A DNA stretch of 64,000 nucleotides, from NCBI GenBank assembly GCA_947503835.1, contig CANNFM010000013.1, positions 145,835 to 209,834 of the forward strand. The letters run 5' to 3'. This DNA comes from an uncultured Aquimarina sp. (lineage in GTDB: Bacteria; Bacteroidota; Bacteroidia; Flavobacteriales; Flavobacteriaceae). Each line of letters begins with the position of its first letter. The first letter of the stretch is position 1. The translations under genes were made by a program, and so were the position numbers. Positions 9,301 through 17,079 of the stretch are shown here, one piece after another. The notes under the pieces are model-generated. The model was not told the DNA's origin. It did not search any database and worked only from the letters and a program-made list of their open reading frames with translations.

Positions 9301-9392
9301 TCACGTCAGTTCGAGTGCTTAGACTTTAGGATAAGTGTATCGAGAACAGTGATTTTTAGATCAAAAAATCAATTCTCGATACTATTTTTTTA
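9301..9392. repeat. Intergenic palindromic element (flavobacterial REP-like)
   Basis: The sequence opens with CGTCAGTTCGAGTG and contains the inverted repeat GTATCGAGAA (9337-9346) / TTCTCGATAC (9373-9382) followed by a run of T residues. I recall similar CGTCAGTTCGAG...TATCGAGAA strings as scattered intergenic repeats in related genomes (recollection, not checked). It can also act as a terminator for the VOC gene. The rest of the gap to 9528 shows nothing clear. Confidence 0.55.
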
Positions 9393-9528
9393 CTTTGTTC
9401 CAAAAACCACTCCATTAGATTTGTTCAAGTAAAATTAACAATTTAAAAACGGAAAAGATACACTATCAAATAACTCGTATTGAAGGTTTTTTGAACTTTA
9501 GAGTATTTACATCGAAACTTAGGTCAAG

Positions 9529-10293
9529 TTATTTCCTGTCTAAAATCTTATACTCTTCATAACATTCACTGATGGCATCTAGTATTTGAAGATCATTAGC
9601 AAATTTTATAAAATCGACAGAGTAATTGCAATTTCTAAGAATCTCATCAATATCTAAACGATCTACTTGTAATAGTGCCATTAAAGTAGCACGATCAAAT
9701 TTGGTTTCAAGAAGATTTCTGATTTTATCGTCTTTCTTCATTTTACGCAACTTACGCAACTCTTTAGATCGTTTGCTAAACGTATTGTATAAAAAATCTG
9801 CAGGATTAAATATTGCACCAAGTACTTTGTTAACCGCTCCCGGCTGTTTGCTACCACCTTCATAACCAGAATTTAACCCAGAAATGCTATAGCGATAATT
9901 ATTATACACAGGGATTCTTTTGGCATCAATTTCGAGATACCCGGTGAGTTGAACATCTGCTACAACGACTTCTTCTAAGGCTATACCTAGTTCGGTTATT
10001 TTAATTTTAACAGCACCAAACTTGACCCAGTCATTGGTTACTCTAACTCTTAGTGGTTTATATCCAATATATGAAAAGTACAAGGTATCGTTTACTTTTG
10101 CCTGAATGGAAAAATCTCCTTCCTTATCGGTAATGGTACCAATCACCTGGCTAAGATTTACGATATGCACATTTTCAAGTTTCTGATCGGTCGACGCGTT
10201 CAGTACCTTACCTGTTACGATCTCAGAGTCTTCAACCTGCGAATAGGTAGTTATACCCGTAAATAATAATATGTATAATAATATTCTTTTCAT
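9529..10293 (-). CDS. Secreted protein with CarboxypepD_reg-like domain
   Basis: The start is placed at MKRILLYILLF, which opens a signal peptide ending TTYSQ; an upstream in-frame ATG would add 12 residues with no signal character. Residues about 22-105 form a carboxypeptidase regulatory-like beta-sandwich (VTGKVLNASTDQKLENVHI, GDFSIQAKVNDTLYFSYIGY), common at the N-terminus of TonB-dependent receptors and in stand-alone envelope proteins of Bacteroidota. The rest (about 150 residues) is basic and helical, has no barrel, and I do not recognise it. Probably periplasmic or outer-membrane associated. It lies 78 bases downstream of the helicase gene in the same direction. Confidence 0.75.
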   Translation of the reverse strand: MKRILLYILLFTGITTYSQVEDSEIVTGKVLNASTDQKLENVHIVNLSQVIGTITDKEGDFSIQAKVNDTLYFSYIGYKPLRVRVTNDWVKFGAVKIKITELGIALEEVVVADVQLTGYLEIDAKRIPVYNNYRYSISGLNSGYEGGSKQPGAVNKVLGAIFNPADFLYNTFSKRSKELRKLRKMKKDDKIRNLLETKFDRATLMALLQVDRLDIDEILRNCNYSVDFIKFANDLQILDAISECYEEYKILDRK

Positions 10294-10371
10294 ATAGTAT
10301 ATGACGTTCAGTTTATAGTATAATAACATAAAAACCGCGCCAAAATCATAATACTAGGATAATATATAGAT

Positions 10372-12153
10372 TTATCTGCGATCACTACGTTTTCTACGAT
10401 CTCTTCCTCTATCACCGCCGCTTCTGCTACCTCTATCTTCGTTAGAATCGAAACGTTTTTTACCTTTTGGTTTAAATCCATCGCTTCTGCGTTTTCCTTT
10501 AAAACCACCGCCACTGCCGCCATTATCACGACGACGACGTCCTCCTCGGCTACGACCAGAATCTTTGGAAATTTCTACATTGACCTTTCTTCCTTCCATT
10601 TTGAAATCTTCAAAAACAGATAGTACTCTTTCTTGATATTCTGAATTAGTGTTAAAGAAAGAAAAGCTTTCTTTAACATCTACTCGGCTTAGAGAGTCAC
10701 CTCCTAGCTCTAGTACTTCTTTAAGGAAATCTTTTAAGGTCATCCAATCAAATCCATCTTTCTCTCCTACATTAATAAAATAGCGAGTACTACCATCACT
10801 ATTATAAGAATCACCTTCTCTATCCCCGCCAGAAGCATTAAGATCTCTAGATTTTTTATAATAATTATGAAAGCGAGAAAATTCTACAGAAAAGAATTTT
10901 TTAATTAATTCTTCTTTAGAAAATTCTTCTAAAACCTCATTAATTGAAGGCAAATAGCTATCGATTTCATGATTTATTTCTGCTTTTCCTATGTCACTAG
11001 CTAAGTGAAATAATTGTACTTGACAGATTTCTTCACCACTAGGAATTTCTTTTTTCTCAAAGCTTTTCTTAATGATTCTCTCAACAGACTTTATTTTTCT
11101 TACCTCACTTTTAGAAACAATTACCATAGAAACGCCACTTTTTCCGGCACGTCCTGTTCTCCCACTTCGGTGAGTATAGGTTTCTATCTCATCCGGTAAT
11201 TGGTAGTTAATAACATGTGTGATGTCATTTACATCTATTCCACGAGCGGCAACATCTGTGGCAACTAACATTTGTATTTGTCGATTTCTAAAGCTCTTCA
11301 TCACCAAATCTCTTTGATTCTGACTTAAGTCTCCATGTAATGCCGCTGCATTGTATCCATCACCGATAAGATTTTCTGCTACTTTTTGAGTATCTCTTTT
11401 GGTACGACAAAACACTACAGAAAAGATATCTGGATTAGCGTCTGATAATCGTTTTAGAGCAGCATAGCGATCTCTAGAATTTACTACATAATATTCATGA
11501 GATACGTTTTCTGATCCGGTATTTTTATGTCCAACAGTAATTTCTACTGGGTCATGCATAAAACGTTTTGCAATAGTAGAGACTTCTCTAGGCATAGTTG
11601 CAGAGAAAAGCCATGTGCTTTTTTCCTTGGGAGTATCGGCTAAAATCGCACTAATATCCTCATAGAATCCCATATTAAGCATCTCATCGGCTTCATCTAA
11701 TATGCAATAATCAATATTGGTAATATCTACCATTTTACGATTAATCATATCTTGCATACGCCCAGGAGTAGCAACAATAATTTGTGCTCCACGCTTGATC
11801 TCTTTTGCTTGATCCATAATACTGGCACCTCCATAAATTGCTACAGTACGTAATCCGGGAATATATTTTGAGTAATTTTTAAGTTCATTTGTAATTTGCA
11901 AACATAACTCACGAGTAGGAGAAAGTATTAATCCTTGAGTTATTTTGCTTTTACTATCTATTTTTTCGATTAAAGGGAAACCAAAAGCTGCAGTTTTTCC
12001 AGTTCCGGTTTGTGCAAGAGCTACAATATCCGTATCCTTGTCAAGTAAAATAGGAATGGCCTTTTCTTGTACTTCACTGGGGGTTTCAAATCCCATATCA
12101 TTCACAGCCTTTATTATGGCTTCTCCTAGACCTAATTCTTCAAATTTGTTCAT
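10372..12153 (-). CDS. deaD: DEAD-box RNA helicase, DeaD/CsdA-like
   Basis: ATP-dependent RNA helicase of 593 residues. Visible in order: Q motif FETPSEVQEKAIP (residue 22 on), motif I AQTGTGKT (48-55), PTRELC, TPGR, DEAD, SAT, the C-terminal helicase motifs ending HRSGRTGRAG, a DbpA-type RNA-binding RRM domain near residues 460-540 (YFINVGEKDGFDW), and an Arg/Gly/Lys-rich tail. This matches DeaD/CsdA proteins that unwind structured RNA in ribosome assembly and cold adaptation. The start is set at MNKFEELGL: it fits the family N-terminus, and a promoter box lies 19 bases upstream, inside the seven-codon extension region's vicinity. Short leader of about 13 bases predicted. Confidence 0.9.
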   Translation of the reverse strand: MNKFEELGLGEAIIKAVNDMGFETPSEVQEKAIPILLDKDTDIVALAQTGTGKTAAFGFPLIEKIDSKSKITQGLILSPTRELCLQITNELKNYSKYIPGLRTVAIYGGASIMDQAKEIKRGAQIIVATPGRMQDMINRKMVDITNIDYCILDEADEMLNMGFYEDISAILADTPKEKSTWLFSATMPREVSTIAKRFMHDPVEITVGHKNTGSENVSHEYYVVNSRDRYAALKRLSDANPDIFSVVFCRTKRDTQKVAENLIGDGYNAAALHGDLSQNQRDLVMKSFRNRQIQMLVATDVAARGIDVNDITHVINYQLPDEIETYTHRSGRTGRAGKSGVSMVIVSKSEVRKIKSVERIIKKSFEKKEIPSGEEICQVQLFHLASDIGKAEINHEIDSYLPSINEVLEEFSKEELIKKFFSVEFSRFHNYYKKSRDLNASGGDREGDSYNSDGSTRYFINVGEKDGFDWMTLKDFLKEVLELGGDSLSRVDVKESFSFFNTNSEYQERVLSVFEDFKMEGRKVNVEISKDSGRSRGGRRRRDNGGSGGGFKGKRRSDGFKPKGKKRFDSNEDRGSRSGGDRGRDRRKRSDRR

Positions 12154-12171
12154 ATAAATAAAAATAAGCCG

Positions 12172-12179
12172 CAAAGGTA
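12172..12179 (-). promoter_or_regulatory. TAnnTTTG promoter box of the helicase gene
   Basis: TACCTTTG on the minus strand, 18 bases before the helicase start codon, matches the Bacteroidota -7 consensus. No good TTG at -33 is visible. It predicts transcription starting close to 12167. Confidence 0.6.
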
Positions 12180-12399
12180 CGGTTTATTATCTGTCTATAA
12201 TAATAACGAGATACTTATTATAGTGTTGCAAAATAGCGAATAGCGAATAATGAATACAAGATGTTATAAATTGGACCGTATTGATACTTTTTTTACATTT
12301 TTTTTGAGGATTGAATAACTAAAAATTGAAAGTTAAGGACAATATTAATTAGGGTTTGTGATTGTAGTTGATATTTTTAATTTCCCTAAAATATCAAAT

Positions 12400-13449
12400 C
12401 TATTTAACAACTTCAATTTCAAAAAGTTTATCCCAATTTTTACCGGTCACAAATAACTGTTTTGTGTCCTTTTTATAGGCAATACCATTGAGAACATCTA
12501 AATCTTGATGCTGACTTACTTTTTTTCGTAATCCAGACAGGTTAATAACGGCTTCTAATGCACCATTTTTAGGGTTAATAATGGCAATTCCGTCTTTTTG
12601 CCAGGTATTCGCATATATTTTACCATCGATCCATTCTAATTCATTAAACTTAGATTTTACACCTTTATTAGTGGTTACCTCTATATAGTCTTTTTCTGCA
12701 AGTGTTTTTGCGTCAAGAATCCAAATTTTCTCTGTGCCATCACTTTTATAAATATGTTCTCCATCGTTACATAAGCCCCAACCTTCTTTACTTTTGTTAT
12801 AGGCAAAACTTCCAGTTTTTTTCATGGTGCTTAAATCATATATAAATCCTTCTTTAGCAAGCCAGGTTAGTTGAAAAATTTGATTATTTAATATGGTGAT
12901 TCCTTCGGCAAAATACTCTTTAGATACCTCTATTTTTGTGAGAACTTCTCCTGTTTTATAATTTACCTTTCTTAAGGAAGATTTTCCTTTTTTTCCTGTG
13001 CTTTCATAAATGGTGTCCCCAGAAAACTCTAACCCCTGAGTAAAAGCTTGTTTGTCATGAGGGAATTCTGCAATAATTTTATATGAATATAGTTTGGGTG
13101 ATTTGTTATTTAAGAATGTGATTTTTTTGGTAATTGTGTCTACATTTCCATCATAAAACACCTGTGCTTTTAAAGTGTTGCGACCTAGTTTTTCATCATC
13201 AATTTTTTCTTCAAAACTATAATCAACTGTAGAAGGAGTTGTTTTGTTGTTTAAAATATAGGTAACAGAATCAATGGTTATACCTTCTTTATTTTTTATG
13301 GTAGCTTTTAATGTTTCTCCAAGCTTAAATATGGTCTGATTATTTTCTGTTAGTATTGAAAAATACTTTTTTTTCTTCTCTTGATTACTTCCGCAAGAAA
13401 AAAGGGTTAAGCCTAATATAATGATGATTAAGGAGTTATAGATCTTCAT
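12400..13449 (-). CDS. Glutaminyl-peptide cyclotransferase-like lipoprotein
   Basis: The N-terminus is a lipoprotein signal (LIIIILGLTLFSC). Residues about 25-115 form an Ig-like beta domain; from about 120 the protein matches the plant/bacterial-type glutamine cyclotransferase family (five-bladed propeller) with FTQGLEFSGDTIYESTG, FAEGITILNNQIFQLTW, GWGLCNDGEHIYKSDG, NELEWIDGKIYANTW and LNGIAYKKDTKQLFVTGKNW. These enzymes turn N-terminal glutamine into pyroglutamate; T9SS cargo often carries N-terminal pyroglutamate in Bacteroidota, so a role in maturing exported proteins is plausible (inference). Located in the envelope as a lipoprotein. Single gene; the SRP RNA promoter lies upstream on the other strand. 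Confidence 0.88.
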   Translation of the reverse strand: MKIYNSLIIIILGLTLFSCGSNQEKKKKYFSILTENNQTIFKLGETLKATIKNKEGITIDSVTYILNNKTTPSTVDYSFEEKIDDEKLGRNTLKAQVFYDGNVDTITKKITFLNNKSPKLYSYKIIAEFPHDKQAFTQGLEFSGDTIYESTGKKGKSSLRKVNYKTGEVLTKIEVSKEYFAEGITILNNQIFQLTWLAKEGFIYDLSTMKKTGSFAYNKSKEGWGLCNDGEHIYKSDGTEKIWILDAKTLAEKDYIEVTTNKGVKSKFNELEWIDGKIYANTWQKDGIAIINPKNGALEAVINLSGLRKKVSQHQDLDVLNGIAYKKDTKQLFVTGKNWDKLFEIEVVK

Positions 13450-13503
13450 TTTGATAATTTAATTTAGAGCAAGATATTTATTTTAATTGGGTTTAAAAAA
13501 TCG

Positions 13504-13533
13504 TTGTTTTATCTACTAAAGATCGTATCTTTG
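13504..13533 (+). promoter_or_regulatory. Consensus promoter of the SRP RNA gene
   Basis: TTG at 13504-13506, exactly 19 bases, then TATCTTTG at 13526-13533: a full match to the Bacteroidota housekeeping promoter. The RNA stem begins five bases after the box. Confidence 0.88.
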
Positions 13534-13537
13534 CATC

Positions 13538-13631
13538 GGCAAGTCCTACACAACTAGCTCCTGTTGAATCCTCCAGGGCGGGAACGCAGCAAAGGTAGAC
13601 GGTTGTAGCAGTGTGATGTAGGTAGCTTGCC
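13538..13631 (+). ncRNA. ffs: Signal recognition particle RNA (4.5S type)
   Basis: The ends pair (GGCAAG at 13538-13543 with CTTGCC at 13626-13631) and the middle carries the conserved SRP core with the tetraloop region, including CTCCAGGGCGGGAACGCAGC and AAGGTAGACGG. Length of about 94 bases fits the short bacterial SRP RNA that binds Ffh and targets membrane proteins. A strong promoter precedes it and a T-run follows directly (13632-13638), giving an intrinsic terminator formed by the terminal stem. Confidence 0.95.
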
Positions 13632-13721
13632 TTTTTTTGTGCCTTTTATTTTGGTAAATGCACACTCAAATAATGTCTGATAAATCTAAATTCTTTAGTC
13701 TAAATTCGTAAATCATAATTG

Positions 13722-13729
13722 TATATTTG
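13722..13729 (+). promoter_or_regulatory. TAnnTTTG box five bases before the SDR start codon
   Basis: TATATTTG ends at 13729 and the ATG is at 13735. With usual spacing the transcript would start at or within a base or two of the start codon, so the mRNA may be leaderless. No clear TTG at -33. Confidence 0.55.
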
Positions 13730-13734
13730 CGGAT

Positions 13735-14556
13735 ATGAGTTCAGATCAAAACCCAACAGTCGTTTTAATTACAGGAGGATCCTCGGGGATAGGAAAATCT
13801 ATAGGTGCATATCTAACCAATAAAGGATATATCGTTTATGGTACTAGTCGTAATCCTGAAAAATTCACAAACTTCGAGCCCTTCGAACTTCTCCAGTTAG
13901 ATGTTGCTGATACGAATAGTATAGCATCTGCTGTCGAGATAATTGAAAAAAAACATGGACGACTAGATGTATTGATTAATAACGCTGGTGCCGGAATTAT
14001 GGGACCCATAGAAGAAGTGCCCGAAGAAGAGATTGTAAAAAACTTTACAACCAACTATTTTGGACCGGTAAATGTTACCAAAGCAGTTTTGCCATTAATG
14101 CGAAAGCAAAGAGAAGGCTTGGTTATTAATATAACGTCTATTGCGGGTTATATGGGACTTCCGTATAGAGGAATTTATAGTGCTTCTAAAGCGGCGCTGG
14201 AAATCACAACAGAGGCATGGCGAATGGAACTGAAAGATTTTAATATTGAAATGACAAATGTTGCCCCAGGTGATTTTGCTACCAATATTGCGGCAGGGCG
14301 CTATCATGCTCCCGTAGTAAATGGCTCTCCTTACGAACAAATCTATGATAGGACTTTAAAATTAATGAATGATCATGTTGATGCAGGTAGTGATCCTATG
14401 GAGATGGCAAAAGTTGTATTTAATATTATAAAAACTAAAAAACCAAAAGTTCGATATAAAGTAGGTGCATTTATGCAGAAATTCTCTATCGTTTTAAAAC
14501 GAGTTTTACCAAGTAAAGTATATGAGAAATTGTTAATGAATCATTATGAATTATAA
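13735..14556 (+). CDS. Short-chain dehydrogenase/reductase (SDR)
   Basis: Classical SDR of 273 residues: NAD(P)-binding TGGSSGIGKSIG at residues 13-24, NNAG near residue 82, catalytic Ser in INITSIAGYMG, and the YSASK catalytic pair near residue 149. The cofactor loop VYGTSRNPEKF has Arg/Ser after the second strand, which favours NADPH. The C-terminal segment (about 190-273) is typical of SDRs acting on lipids or steroids, but the substrate cannot be assigned. It stands alone, between the SRP RNA and the aldolase gene. Later ATG codons would remove the cofactor site, so the start is firm. Confidence 0.88.
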   Translation: MSSDQNPTVVLITGGSSGIGKSIGAYLTNKGYIVYGTSRNPEKFTNFEPFELLQLDVADTNSIASAVEIIEKKHGRLDVLINNAGAGIMGPIEEVPEEEIVKNFTTNYFGPVNVTKAVLPLMRKQREGLVINITSIAGYMGLPYRGIYSASKAALEITTEAWRMELKDFNIEMTNVAPGDFATNIAAGRYHAPVVNGSPYEQIYDRTLKLMNDHVDAGSDPMEMAKVVFNIIKTKKPKVRYKVGAFMQKFSIVLKRVLPSKVYEKLLMNHYEL

Positions 14557-14673
14557 CATCTTTTATGTTAAGAAATAATTTTATATTCAATTAACGAAAG
14601 ATCTTATTAATCCACGACGATTATTTTTATATTCGTGCACTCATAAAAAGACATAAAATTTAAACACAACAAC

Positions 14674-15327
14674 ATGAAATTTTTTATTGATACTGCAAAC
14701 CTTGATCAAATTAAAGAAGCTCAAGATCTGGGTGTACTTGATGGGGTAACTACAAACCCATCTTTAATGGCAAAAGAAGGGATCACGGGTAAAGAAAACA
14801 TTATAAATCACTATAAGAAGATATGTGAAATTGTAACCGGTGATGTAAGCGCAGAAGTTATTGCTACAGATTATGAAGGCATCATTAAAGAAGGTGAAGA
14901 GCTGGCAAAACTGCATGATCAAATTATCGTTAAAGTACCTATGATCAAAGATGGGATTAAAGCAATTAAATACTTTAGTGATAAGGGGATCAAAACGAAT
15001 TGTACTTTAGTTTTTTCTGCAGGCCAGGCTTTACTTGCTGCTAAAGCGGGAGCTACTTACGTTTCGCCATTTATCGGAAGATTAGATGATATTTCTACAG
15101 ACGGGCTTAATCTTATCGCAGAGATTAGAATGATCTATGATAATTATGGTTTCGCAACGCAAATATTAGCAGCTTCGGTGAGACACACAATGCATGTAAT
15201 TGATTGTGCTAAGATTGGAGCAGATGTGATGACCGGACCTCTTTCTTCTATAGAAGGATTGCTTAAGCATCCATTAACAGATATAGGTTTAGAGAAATTC
15301 CTTGCTGATTATAAAAAAGGAAACTAA
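14674..15327 (+). CDS. fsa: Fructose-6-phosphate aldolase / transaldolase, TalC-FSA type
   Basis: Short transaldolase-family protein (217 residues) with MKFFIDTANLDQIKEA, GVTTNPSLMAKEG, the Schiff-base lysine in IIVKVPM near residue 86, NCTLVFSAGQALLAAKAGA, YVSPFIGRLDD and a C-terminal KFLADYKK. The size class includes both true transaldolases and fructose-6-phosphate aldolases; sequence alone does not settle which. Role: pentose phosphate or sugar-phosphate interconversion, cytoplasmic. A clear intrinsic terminator follows. Confidence 0.9.
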   Translation: MKFFIDTANLDQIKEAQDLGVLDGVTTNPSLMAKEGITGKENIINHYKKICEIVTGDVSAEVIATDYEGIIKEGEELAKLHDQIIVKVPMIKDGIKAIKYFSDKGIKTNCTLVFSAGQALLAAKAGATYVSPFIGRLDDISTDGLNLIAEIRMIYDNYGFATQILAASVRHTMHVIDCAKIGADVMTGPLSSIEGLLKHPLTDIGLEKFLADYKKGN

Positions 15328-15354
15328 AAGAAGAGTTTCTTAAAGCATAATAAC

Positions 15355-15381
15355 AGCTACCTCTTTTGGGGTAGCTTTTTT
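15355..15381 (+). terminator. Intrinsic terminator after fsa
   Basis: AGCTACC pairs with GGTAGCT around an 8-base loop and is followed by a T-run. The T-run overlaps the end of the convergent gene on the minus strand. Confidence 0.85.
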
Positions 15382-16825
15382 AATTTTCGACACTTGCAAG
15401 TCTAGTGTATCGCATCAATTGTTTTTCAAAAATGGAAGAGAAAAGATCTGTATTTGCATTAATGATTTTACCCTCTTGGTTTACAAGAATAACTTTATTA
15501 CGATTATGAATAACCAGTTCTTCAGAAGAGCATTTAGGGTATTTAAACTCATATTCATTATTTAAATTATAATGATGTCTCTTGATTGTTTTTAACCAGT
15601 TCTTTGTTTGTTCATCATCAGTATTGATAGCGATAAAGTCAATCTCTGGATATAATGTACTAAGATACGAGGCTTTTTTATGAGCTCTAATGTAATGCTC
15701 TTTCCTATCCATAGACCAGAAATAAAACGCTGTAATCTGTTTTTTGAAAAGAGAAGAGAGCTTAATGGTTTCACCTTTTGATGTAATAAGAGGTTGATCA
15801 GGGAGAACATTTTTTGGTCGTAATCTGGAAATAGCTCTCGAGAGTTTTCTTAATTCTTTTTGAGAGTTTTTGTTAGAACTAACAGATAGGTAGTGAGAAA
15901 GTACTTTGTTTAATTCTATATTACTTTTACTTTCTAATAAAAACTTAGTTGTAACTCGTCTTAATAGATTGTTTTTAATATAAGGGTGTTGTATAAGACT
16001 ATCGATTAAATCTAATTTATAAATAGTGCTCCCTATCTTATTTTTATACTCCGGAAACTCATTCGAGTAATTAGTTATAGACGAATTAGTGAAATAATAA
16101 TTTAAAAACCTGTTATACGAATATAATCTTTTTAGGTCATCATCATTATAGTCAATATCGTTTCTGTAGCTAAAAAAAGTAATTGGTAAATCTTTAGAAT
16201 AGTCAAGACCAGCAATTCCGTATCGGCTATTAAAATATAACTCATGTCTAGTAAAATAATCATATTTGAAACTTGCTTGAGTCAGTTTTTTTGCCAGAAT
16301 ACTTAGTTCATACTTATCAGTAAACTTGTCATGCATTTTTACCTTAAATTTCAACAAAGAATCCTGGTTCTTTTTAAAATAGGCAGGAGAAAATCGTAAT
16401 CCGGTCCTTCGTACTTTTTCGCGTTCAATTTCATTTTGTAAAAACATATCAATTAAGAAGTTGTTTTTTCGCGCACCATCACCTGTAAAAACTAAAGATT
16501 CGTCAAATTCTAAAGTATTCAAACGTATAAGAATACTATCTCCTTTTTCTAAAAGAATAACTTGGCTTTCGGGATTATGTCTAAAAGAATAAAGACCTTC
16601 TTTTAAGTTTTCAATTTTATGTAAAAAACGATTCTTTTTATCTAAGTTGATAGTATCATTAGACCCATTGCCATCGGATAATACGATGTAGTTTGTATTA
16701 GGATTTACAATTTCACCACCAAAATAGGTGTACTCTCTACTTGTTTTTTCTGAAGAATCACAACTGCACAAGCAATATGATATAAAAGAAAAAAAAACAG
16801 CATATTTTAGAAATGAAAGTTGCAT
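15380..16825 (-). CDS. Thioredoxin-fold lipoprotein lacking the CxxC pair
   Basis: The N-terminus is hydrophobic and ends in cysteines (FISYCLCSC), a lipoprotein signal. The first 100 residues resemble the beta-rich DUF4369-like region of Bacteroidota TlpA proteins, the middle is helical, and the last 130 residues have a thioredoxin-like layout (ITSKGETIKLSSLFKK, then ITAFYFWSMDRKEHY, then TLYPEIDFIAINTD, then KVILVNQEGKII). Where TlpA and ResA have WCxxC, this protein reads WSMDRKE, so it cannot do thiol-disulfide exchange by the normal route. Possibly a binding or scaffold derivative; function unknown. Single gene, convergent with fsa. Confidence 0.72.
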   Translation of the reverse strand: MQLSFLKYAVFFSFISYCLCSCDSSEKTSREYTYFGGEIVNPNTNYIVLSDGNGSNDTINLDKKNRFLHKIENLKEGLYSFRHNPESQVILLEKGDSILIRLNTLEFDESLVFTGDGARKNNFLIDMFLQNEIEREKVRRTGLRFSPAYFKKNQDSLLKFKVKMHDKFTDKYELSILAKKLTQASFKYDYFTRHELYFNSRYGIAGLDYSKDLPITFFSYRNDIDYNDDDLKRLYSYNRFLNYYFTNSSITNYSNEFPEYKNKIGSTIYKLDLIDSLIQHPYIKNNLLRRVTTKFLLESKSNIELNKVLSHYLSVSSNKNSQKELRKLSRAISRLRPKNVLPDQPLITSKGETIKLSSLFKKQITAFYFWSMDRKEHYIRAHKKASYLSTLYPEIDFIAINTDDEQTKNWLKTIKRHHYNLNNEYEFKYPKCSSEELVIHNRNKVILVNQEGKIINANTDLFSSIFEKQLMRYTRLASVEN

Positions 16826-17039
16826 TTGGAAATCTATATATTAACTGACTATTCGCTCAAAAATAAAAGGAATCATCTTCAGCCGTTGTTAATTATACGT
16901 TAATTCTATAGGTCTTAGTAAAATGTTTGATTTTTTTATAAATTTAGTGAAGTAATCACAAGTTAAAATGATATAGGATGGTCTTAGATTACAACTTTAA
17001 ATTAATGGCAGATTGTTTCTGGTTCTGAATCCATTTCTC

Positions 17040-17047
17040 TACTTTTG
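17040..17047 (+). promoter_or_regulatory. TAnnTTTG box of the ABC-F gene
   Basis: TACTTTTG lies 32 bases before the ABC-F start codon, giving a leader of about 28 bases. The -33 region has no well-placed TTG. Confidence 0.55.
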
Positions 17048-17079
17048 CGGCAAATTCAAATTATACATTTTCATAAATT

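Noticed and set aside
10308..10529. Minus-strand frame overlapping the end of the helicase gene
   Set aside because: It is the shifted frame of the Arg/Gly-rich helicase tail.
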